64,000 bases of DNA from Ceratopteris richardii (taxonomy: Eukaryota; Streptophyta; Polypodiopsida; Polypodiales; Pteridaceae): NCBI GenBank assembly GCA_020310875.1, contig CM035439.1, positions 136,591,929-136,655,928 of the forward strand. The letters are read 5' to 3'. The notes beneath the pieces were generated by a model. That model searched no databases, was not told where the DNA came from, and worked only from the letters and a program-made list of their open reading frames with translations. This document shows positions 55,297-64,000 of the stretch, piece by piece. Made by a program: the position numbers and the translations under genes. Within the stretch, counting starts at the first letter, position 1, and the number at the start of each line of letters is the position of its first letter.

Positions 55297-56370
55297 ATGA
55301 ATATGGGGGTAAGGTCACATGATCCTTACATCCCCAACATTGATGATCATTTCAAGAAATTTATTGCACTATGTAAGTATAGAGGATTGGAAGGGCGAAC
55401 CAATGCCTTCATGGCTATGTTCCCAGAAACATTAGATGGGCTAGTTAACAAATGGTTCAACCAGTTTGACGACAAACATTTCAAAACTTGGCACGAGATG
55501 AAGACCGAATTTTTTTCTCCACGTAGACCAAGAAAGTCTACCAAGAAATTATTAGATGAGCTCAAGAATTTGAATCTAAGGAGAGATGAGTAATTTTTGA
55601 AACTAATGACCAAAACAAATGTGCTAGTTGCAAAGCTACAAGGCTCTAAGGGATTTCTTTATCAAGAAGTGGCTAGAAAAGGAACTTTTGATGAGCACCA
55701 AGCACAAGCTCCACAACTTGCTGGTGTTGAGTGCTTTGATAGGAGAGGTTGCAGCTATGGCCATAAGGATAGAGCAGGCCTGAGTTCCTTGTAACGAGTC
55801 TTCATCTCATCTAGAGCAGTGGGTTGACATCCATGAACATCAATGGTTTGCAGCTGCAAAATAGGATACAATAGAAAAGTTAAGAAAGAAAATCAAGAAG
55901 ATGAGGTAGCCGGAGACAAGGGAAAGTCTCTCATGTATTATTTTCCACCCAGAAGGACACCCACAAATAGAATGTCTAAAAAGGTAGTCTATTAGTTTTG
56001 CAAAAAATGGAGGCATGAAGCCCACAACTCTTATTACTTGAAAGGGATGGTGGAACCCCCAAGCACCTGCATTATGGGGACAACAGACCAGACAAGCACC
56101 ACTAATGGTTTTGATAATGAAGTCTATAGTAGCTCTAGAACCCATTCTGAGTAATATTCCCATAGTCCCCATTTTTTATTGTGCTCCTGCTAATATAAGT
56201 ATGCAGAACTATATGAATTATCAGGCCTCAACATTCAAGAACAGGCCTCAACAGCCCATCGTATGTTTTAGATGTGGAGAATATGGCAAAGTACAAGCTT
56301 GCTACCTCTTATAAAAAAATGCACCTCCATGTTCCAACTGTTCAGAGTTAAGAGATCACTACACTAGAGA
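55297..56370 (+). pseudogene. gag: gag remnant, unit E
   Basis: ATG 55,297. Open through 55,593, because the first stop of the other units is CGA here (LEGRTNAFMAMF). The TAA at 55,591 remains and a small deletion near 55,640 shifts the frame. Knuckle CFRCGEYGKVQAC near 56,264-56,302. This is the least related of the six units and lies nearest the ancestral frame at its start. Confidence 0.75.
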
Positions 56371-56484
56371 CTGAGTGAAGCAGGCAAACAGAAGCCAAAA
56401 TTTGGTGAATAATGCTTTTCAAAATTCACTAGAGTCACTTCCAGCCAGGGATATACTATAACAATCATTGAGTACTCACGTGGT

Positions 56485-57346
56485 GCAACTATGAGAAATC
56501 TCCCCACTCCAAATATGGACCATAGTCTAGAAGGTAGAAGAACGGGTTGAGATGGTGGGGAATGACGATACCAGACTGCAAGGAGGAAGTGATTTGAGCA
56601 TAGTATCTAGCCTTGAGAAAACCTACCCGATGGTAGAGGAAGGATGAGGCAAAAGAACTTGAGAAGAATGAAGAGCCTAGCAAGGTGGAGGATACGACAA
56701 TCAAAGAAAAAACAACCCCAACTAAGGTAGAAGAATTAACAAGAAGGATGGAAAGGAGATTGCAAAGACCAGACACTCCATCTCGAGTCAGGCCGAAGAT
56801 TCATGGAGGGACCAAGAGAAGTATCAAAGGAAGGAAAGAACAATAGAAGATGCATACTAGATGGCCCAACAAGAGATCAGAGGTAAGGCACCTGAGCTCA
56901 TCATAAGTGCTCTAAGAACCCTTATAATAGTAAAACATATCCTAAGGAACACATACTCACAAGTAAGCCTATACAATCTGCTACATATAGATGCACAATT
57001 TAAGAACAAAATGACAAGCATTGTCACTTTGTCAGGAGCACTATTTTCCATGGAGGGTAGCCTACATAATTGCTTCATAGCACAGGCCCCATTGACTAAC
57101 TATCATAGTCCATGTGTAGTAGTTAAAATAGTTGGTCAAGAAATTACAAGAGTAATCATAGATGGTGGGTCTGGAGTCAACCTGATGTTGAAATCAACGA
57201 TGAAGAGGTTAGGACTCCAACCATCTAGGGGCACAATTCAGTGTCATGATGGTAGACCAAAGCATGGTAAAGGCAATTGGAATAGTTGAAGGGTAGAACT
57301 GATGATGTCGAGGTCTACATTTATCCTGGATTTTGTTATACTATGA
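56485..57346 (+). pseudogene. Linker and protease remnant, unit E (cut)
   Basis: Protease frame 56,861-57,289 with VGQEITRVIIDGGSGVNLM. The second half is lost: at about 57,346 the sequence jumps from ctatgaatc into the gag core of unit F. Confidence 0.7.
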
Positions 57347-57350
57347 ATCG

Positions 57351-57975
57351 TGCACTATGTAAGCCTAGAGGATTGGAAGGGTGAACCAATGCCTTCATGG
57401 CTATGTTCCAAGAAACATTAGATGGGCTAGTTAACAAATGGTTCAGCGAGTTTGAGGACAAACATTTCAAAACTTGGCACGAGATGAAAACCGAATTTCT
57501 TTCTCCACGTAGACCAAGAAAGTCTACCAAGAAATTATTAGATGAGCTCAAGAATTTGAATCTAAGGAGAGATGAGTAATTTTTGAAACTAATGACCAAA
57601 ACAAAGGTGCTAGTTGCATGAAGCCCGCAACTCTTATTACTTGAAAGGGATGGTGGAACCCCCAAGCACCTGCATTATGGGGACAACAGACCAGACAAGC
57701 ACCACTAATGGTTTTGATAATGAAGCCTATAGTGGCTCTAGAACCCATTTCGAGTAATATTCCCATAGTCCCCATTTTTTATTCTTCTCCTGCTAATATA
57801 AGTATGCAGAACAATATGAATTATCAGGCCTCAACATTCAAGAACAGGCCTCAACAGCCCATCATATGTTTTAGATGTGGAGAATATGGCAAAGTACAAG
57901 CTTGCTACCTCTTATAAAAAATTGCACCTCCATGTTCCAACTGTTCAAAGTTAAGGGATCACTACACTAGAGAAT
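57351..57975 (+). pseudogene. gag: gag remnant, unit F (5'-truncated, 384-bp deletion)
   Basis: Starts inside the gag core (LCKPRGLEG, then TGA). The TAA is at 57,577 and the deletion at 57,617 is the same as in unit C. Knuckle near 57,868-57,907. Confidence 0.7.
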
Positions 57976-58128
57976 GAGTGAAGCAGGCAAACAGAAGTCA
58001 AAATTTGGTGAATAATGCTTTTCAAATTTCACTAAAGTCACTTCCAACCAGGGATATACTATAACAATCATTGAGTACTCACGTGGTGCAACTATGAGAA
58101 ATCTCCCCACTCCAAATATGGACCATAG

Positions 58129-59110
58129 TCTAGAAGGTAGAAGAACGCGTTGAGATGGTGGGGAATGACGATACTAGACTGCAAGGAGGAAGTGATATGA
58201 GCATAGTATCTAGCCTTGAGAAAATGGTCCCTACCCGATGGTAGAGGAAGGATGAGGCAAAAGAACTTGAGAAGAATGAAGAGCCTAGCAAGGTGGAGGA
58301 TACGGCAATCAAAGAAAAAACAACCCCAACTGAGGTAGAAGAATTAACAAGAAGGATGGAAAGGAGATTGCAAAGACTAGACACTCCATCTCAAGCCAGG
58401 CCGAAGATTCATGGAGGGACCAAGAGAAGTATCAAAGGAAGGAAAGAACAATAGAAGATGTATACTAGATGGCCCAACAAGAGATCAGAGGTAAGACACC
58501 TGAGCTCATCATAAGTGCTCTAAGAACCCTTATAATAGTAAAACATATCCTAAGGAACACATACTCACAAGTAAGCCTATACAATCTGCTACATATAGAT
58601 GCACAATTTAAGAACAAAATGACAAGCATTGTCACTTTGTCAGGAGCACTATTTTCCATGGAGGGTAGCCTACATAATTGCTTCATAGCACAGGCCCCAT
58701 TGAATAACTATCATAGTCCATGTGTAGTAGTTAAAATAGTTGGTCAAGAAATTACAAGAGTAATCATAGATGGTGGGTCTCGAGTCAACCTGATGTTGAA
58801 ATCAATGATGAAGAGGTTAGGACTCCAACCATCTAGGGGCACAATTCATTGTCATGATGGTAGACCAAAGCAAGGTAAAGGCAATTGGAATAGTTGAAAG
58901 GGTAGAACTGATGATGTCAAGGTCTACATTTATCCTCGATTTTGTTATACTATGAATCATGCTTATGATTGGAGGTTTCCCCTTACTATTAGGATGGCCA
59001 TGGCTGAGACATGCAATGATCATCCACAATAGGGGGTGGAATTACATGTGGGTACATGATGAAGATAATTTGAAGCAATTGCAAATGGAAGCTAGCCCGG
59101 ATTATGCATA
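58129..59110 (+). pseudogene. Linker and aspartic protease remnant, unit F
   Basis: Frame 58,469-58,897. The catalytic loop reads IIDGGSRVNLM, with Gly to Arg after the Ser compared with unit C. Second half in another frame. Confidence 0.65.
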
Positions 59111-59527
59111 AAAAGGTGTCAACGCCTCAACACTAGGGTTAGGATGACTATGTGCCAACCCCCCAGGATGGAGTAGGTGATCAGAAAAAACTGATCTAGA
59201 AGGGAGAACACATGCAAAAAATCCATCCTTGTTACATTATGGTAAGTTCATCCAAGGGGAAATCAATAGTTGGCGTTCAATTAAGTGGAACATAACCTTA
59301 TTGCATGGTCAACTGTGGGGAAGGAGCCTACTACAAGCAGAGCATAACATTGAGACAGGGAAGGAAGACAAGTCAGAGCTTCTATGGATGGAAAGGAACC
59401 CTTTGGAATAATAGCAAGACTAGGATAGGGAGAACGAATGATTAACCGGGGACAAGAAAGTCAAGCTCAGGCAACTCACAAAGCAAAGGCCAACCTTATA
59501 TGATAAGGGTCCTCAATCAGAAGCACC

Positions 59528-59809
59528 TCATGATATAGAGCATAAAGTAGCATGCATGAAGTTGAATCTAGACAACAATGGGATATGGAAAGAACTTACT
59601 GTTCTACAAACACTTTTAAGCGAGGTAATATGTTTGGTTGCCCCACTATCAAAGTACCAAAAGTCTAAGTCTATTGCAGACAAACACTGTTCATGAGAAG
59701 ATGGGTCATAAGTGCAAACAGTGGTAAATGCCCATTCTTCATTCTGCACAAGATTAACAGACTCTATTTTGGGTCATTGCAGACCGCAATTTCTCATATT
59801 AAAAGCAAA
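59528..59809 (-). pseudogene. Reversed copia gag/protease fragment, unit F
   Basis: Identical in organisation to 15,889-16,170; DSGATKHIT readable. Confidence 0.75.
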
Positions 59810-59945
59810 GGCTTTCTGCAAAAGTTACCAACTTTTAGTTTCACACATGCTTTTTGAAGCCGCTTTCATGTAACGATTATTTCGAAATAATAAAAAAATC
59901 ATATAAATACATGCACTATGTGGATGTAGTCATGTCAACGAAAAT

Positions 59946-60206
59946 GTGAAAGTGACAATTATGCTAGTGCATAGCATCGTGTCAACAAAATTCAAGCTCA
60001 AGATGGGCAAGAAACAACCATTCAAATCATCGTCAAGAGTGAGAAAGAAAAAAGAGATGATTTATGAGATGGAGCCACAATATTCATTGTTCGAAAGAGA
60101 CAAAGAGCACAAAGAGATGATGAATGATTTTCAACCCACCAAGAATCAAAGGCAAAGTCACACACACTCTGGCAGCGAGAACAAGGGTAAAACTATATTC
60201 CTGTGA
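59946..60206 (+). other. Dispersed basic-ORF module, unit F
   Basis: Same 86-codon frame as 16,307-16,567. The 34-bp tandem duplication of the left copy is also repeated, at 60,575-60,643. Confidence 0.35.
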
Positions 60207-60803
60207 AAATAGTATGTACATCATTTTGACACTTGTTTGTGCGCATAACCCTCCCCGCGATGACATTCCCCCATACCTATATAACACTTTGGGGCATTTG
60301 ATTCTCAGTGAAGAGGACATAGGGGAAGGAAGAGTGAAGACAGAAATTGAGGAGAAGGCGAGATCTGACGTAGCATGAGGAATCCTTTGTTCCAATCCAA
60401 GATGTGCCCTCAAGGAATGTAGGTTGTTACTTTTGCATTTTGTAAAAAGCGGCAGCAGAGGGGAGTCGCTATAGAAAGACCCATCTCCCTTGTTTTGTGG
60501 AGACATTTTGAAGTTCATATTCTTGCTCCTTCCTCCTCTTGAAGCTTCTATTGAGATTTCATAGTGTTGGGGGGTGAAGTAAGGTGCATTGCCTCTCAAT
60601 TAAGTACTTGAAGTAAGGTGCATTGCCTCTCAATTAAGTATTTGGGTTAATCTACATTCGTCTATGCTTGCATGTCATGTAGCCTGCCGCGCCTGCGTAC
60701 AAGCAATTTTGGATACCCACAGGTCCATCCATCCATGTTTGGCGACGGAGAAGAGGAGCTGTTACCTTACAAAAGGCGCAGGCCTCGAGGTTGCGAGCAA
60801 CTC

Positions 60804-60875
60804 ATCAGAGTGGCGCAGCGGAAGCGTGGTGGGCCCATAACCCACAGGTCCCAGGATCGAAACCTGGCTCTGATA
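60804..60875 (+). tRNA. tRNA-iMet: Initiator tRNA-Met (CAT), second copy
   Basis: Identical over 72 bases to 17,165-17,236, including the A1-T72 pair, CAT anticodon and ATCGAAA T loop (B box 60,854-60,864). T4 terminator at 60,918-60,921. Flanks are also the same, so it arose by the segmental duplication. Confidence 0.97.
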
Positions 60876-61444
60876 TAAGCATCACGCAGAGCGCGAGCTT
60901 CCAACGGCCCCCCTCCCTTTTCCTTGCTCTCTGCTTTTGCAAAATTCTGTGTCCATATGTGCCCTTTCCGAATAATAACTCTCGAGATTTGGCTGACACA
61001 CATCGATCTGCTATGCGTGTATGCGGCTTTTCTTCCATCTTCATTCTTCTTCACCACATATGCACAATCAGTCACCCAATTTACGGGTGCATGTTCATAA
61101 TGCTAACATCCAATACAAGAGCTTCAAACTTATCAAGTACAACTCTCTCCTCTCTCACACACACAGTCTGCATCCGACACACATCACATCGAAGCCCCGC
61201 GATACACCAAATTATTGTCACCAATCCAATCCAATAGTCGCTACGTAGCTTAGCCATGAGAAATGTGGGGAAACCCTCTCTTCTTTCATCCATGCAATTC
61301 CTTCTTTAACCTGCACACTCTTATTATACCTTTTTTGCACAAAACCATGTGCTTGAAACGCATACACTTCTTCATGAAAAGCACCCATTCACAAATTCAG
61401 TCATTATTATGTTGGCCAGGTGAACACTCCAACCATTGTGAGCT

Positions 61445-61599
61445 TCAAGTTGCACAAATGCTAAAGAGGCTAGTCAATAGCTCATCAAAATCGATCCCTT
61501 TTGCTTGAGCATAAACTTTAACTACAAGCCTAAACTTATAACTCTCAATAGTATCCATACACTTGGGTTTAAAGTCAATGGCCTTCTTGCCAATGTTGG
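61445..61599 (-). pseudogene. Copia reverse transcriptase scrap 1, right copy
   Basis: YKFRLVVKVYAQAKGIDFDE on the minus strand; duplicate of 17,806-17,960. Confidence 0.7.
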
Positions 61600-62090
61600 T
61601 GTGAGGAGCAAGCCCAAGAGCTTCACCTCTCCTCTTGGATTTCTCTCCACTTTTATCATGCACAAATGCAAAATCACTTTGACCTTACGTTTGTAAGTTT
61701 CACAGGTTAATTCTTCGTATCACTTTGAGCCAAATGCTCCTTGCAAAAGGCGGAAGGAATCTCGTGATTGAAGGGAGCCAAAAGCCACGAGAAATGTAGG
61801 GAAACTCTCCCCGCACATATGCACCTACATCCATTGTATCCTATCAAAACACATGGGACTTGCAATGGGTTTATGATTCTCGAGGTCAAAACACTCGAAT
61901 AAAGTCCCAATGTATTTTGTTTGAGGGACAGAAATGCCTCTATCTATTTGCACAAGCCGAACCTCCAAATAATGATGCCGATGGCCCAAATTCGACATTC
62001 AAAAAGAGGCATGCAAGATAGCATTGAATTAGTGTACTAGCAAACATGCCTAACAAGTGCAAAAGACAATAGTCATACGACAAGTAGAGC

Positions 62091-62174
62091 AAATGCCTCA
62101 TCGAAATCAATCCCTTCTTCTTGAGCATAAACTTTAACTACAAGCCTAGACTTATAACTCTCAATATTGAATTA
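62091..62174 (-). pseudogene. Copia reverse transcriptase scrap 2, right copy
   Basis: YKSRLVVKVYAQEEGIDFDE on the minus strand; duplicate of 18,452-18,535. Confidence 0.7.
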
Positions 62175-62476
62175 CCTTTCGTTCCTTCCCCCCATTCCTT
62201 GTTTGAAAGATGGAGACACAGAGAGCTATAAATCAATCATGTGAGCTAGAGAAACAAGATAGCATTGTACAATATACTCTATCAGAGGCTATGGAATAGA
62301 ATAAAAAGGCCGAAGCTAGAGAAGCATTAAGTGAGTTGCAAAAATTCATGTCAACAAAAATATGAAACTAGCAATTATGCTAGTGCATAGCATCATGTCA
62401 AAAAAAATCAAGCTCATAATCAAAAAGAAAAATCCATTCAAATCATCATCAATATTGAGACAAAAAATAGCAATGG

Positions 62477-62659
62477 CAAACCCCATCGCGACACGCCCAT
62501 GCCATCATGATCATCCACACCATCCTGATGGTTAGCCCCATGGTGATGCTCCCATGCTATCATTATCATCCATACCATCACAACGGTTAGCACCGTTGCA
62601 ATGATCCAAGACCATCGTGATAGTCCAGGCCATTGCAATGGTCTTAGACAATCATGATA
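62477..62659. repeat. Decayed CCATCGCGA-type minisatellite, right copy
   Basis: Duplicate of 18,838-19,020. Confidence 0.7.
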
Positions 62660-62893
62660 GGGCCCTTATTTGGAAGAAACTAGGGTTGCAATCGTTTTGA
62701 TAAATTTTCATATTTTTTTAAATATATTGGGTGCTTCTTGGACCTCCAAAGTAAGGGAATGCGAGCACCATAAAGAATCAAGGCAAGAAGCAATGTTTGG
62801 GAGACTTCTTGAGAAGTCGACAACATACCAATTGTGGTAAAAAGAGCTTGCCTTAAGGTTTGAAATTCATTAAAAATTCTAGTACTTAAGCAA

Positions 62894-64000
62894 GTGTTGA
62901 GAGATGAACAAGTTTAGGATCTGTTCACTCAATACAATGCTTTTGGATTAACCATGAAGAACACTACCCTAACATGGTTCCAATCCTTGCATTAAGGAGA
63001 ATGTAGGGATATTAATCAATTGCTCAAAGCCTTTGTAACAGAATTCTCTACGAGCAGAATTAAACACAATTGTTCATCTTAATCCATAGGTTTAAGCAGA
63101 CTCCATAAGAAACTATTAGGTTACACCCATCTGCAAGCTACCTACTCACGCTAAACAAGTTCCTTGCTCGTAAATGGTTTGTTGAGTGCAAAACTACAAT
63201 CATACTTCTATCTTAAGAAGCCCCGAAACATAAAGCAATGCGTGAGGATGCGTATGGATATAGAGGATAATTTTGGAGCTATCTAAATTCTATAAGGATT
63301 CAGATTGTTAAACCAAATTCAAATCCAAACCCTCTACCTCCATCAAAGAGTTAGCAAAGAAAGTGGCTCAAAAGTTAGGAGTATTGATTAAACAGACACC
63401 TAGAATGGTTTCTATGAAAAACCTTATTATACATGTGGAGGAGATCAGCTAGCCAACATGTGTCCTTTTCTAGTTTAGAACCTAGGGAACCTGAATGCAA
63501 AATACTCCACAATTGAGGGAATATACATGAACCAAACTCGCAAGATTGTCCCTATAATAATCAGGAAGTTAGGAAAATTTACGAACAGCCTTACCCGCAG
63601 CCACGTAGGTATCAAGGCCAATAGGAGCAGTAGCCTATTATAGACCAACACAACACAACCAACCACCTTATTAGGCACAACAAAGACCAAAACATGTGCT
63701 AGGAGAGCACCCACCACGCCTTGCTAATGTAATTGCATTCAAATATGGGGCGACAAATGATATCCTTAATACAACTTTAATACCAACATCTCCATTGATC
63801 TCAAGAAATGACCCCAATGATGAGAGTTTTGATACAATGTATGGAGATAGTACAATAGACTACTACATAGAATTCCTAGAGCACCTTGATGTATACCCGT
63901 AAAAAGCACCCACAATGGAGCCTAATTGGGAGCTCGAATATTCTATGTAATGTATGCAAAACCCAACCCTAGACCTCAAAAGAGACCCTCTTTTAGATGC
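62894..64000 (+). pseudogene. gag: Decayed relative of the large gypsy element, right copy (cut by window edge)
   Basis: Gag core remnant (YNAFGLTMKNTTLTWFQSL) near 62,936. Continues with the same stops as 19,255-20,361 and ends at the window edge at the first zinc knuckle. Confidence 0.75.

Larger units (their letters stand above)
57351..64000. repeat. Right copy of the 6.65-kb direct duplication
   Basis: Matches 13,712-20,361 (offset 43,639). Cut by the window edge, so the full length is unknown. Confidence 0.95.

Overview
The window is land-plant nuclear DNA made almost entirely of nested LTR retrotransposons and LINE pieces. Plant origin is supported by an initiator tRNA-Met gene of plant type, a tRNA-Asp primer-binding site of the kind used by Athila/Tat gypsy elements, and the retroelement families present. 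The species cannot be told from sequence; the density and size of the elements suggest a large genome. No ordinary host protein-coding gene could be supported.

Layout. 1-3.0 kb: a block with an antiparallel gypsy stub, a broken copia RT/RNase H, a copia LTR, a second copia RNase H fragment and a 283-bp LTR followed by a tRNA-iMet primer site. The block recurs at 25.47-28.44 kb. 3.0-6.45 kb: AT-rich DNA, about 0.9 kb of (CT)n and 0.65 kb of CA-rich repeats. 6.45-16.2 kb: three composite units (A, B, C), each combining parts of a LINE 3' end, a Tat/Athila-like gag-protease remnant and a reversed copia protease fragment. 16.2-22.4 kb: an initiator tRNA-Met gene, copia RT scraps and a badly decayed relative of the large gypsy element. 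22.4-25.6 kb: a minus-strand gypsy remnant with a coiled-coil 3' ORF, whose 3' part recurs at 29.4-30.6 kb.

31,622-49,112 holds the main object: a complete-looking 17.5-kb gypsy element. It has two 638-bp LTRs (TGTTG...CAACA), a tRNA-Asp PBS, a leader with a 24-bp CpG-rich minisatellite, a single gag-pol frame (34,304-43,754) and a second giant frame, ORF2 (43,988-48,517). Gag-pol carries a second protease-like domain after integrase and two integrase-type zinc-binding domains. ORF2 has an unrecognised globular N-terminus, a proline-rich belt, a coiled coil and an unrecognised C-terminal domain. The frames are broken by ten in-frame stops and one frameshift, so this copy is probably dead, although most of its sequence is well preserved.

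50.9-64.0 kb: units D, E and F, then a second copy of the tRNA region. 13,712-20,361 and 57,351-64,000 are a nearly identical direct duplication that runs off the right edge. 6,454-10,512 and 50,934-54,991 are a second, somewhat more diverged pair. The left and right thirds are therefore duplicated copies of one composite array, separated by about 43.6 kb that includes the large element.
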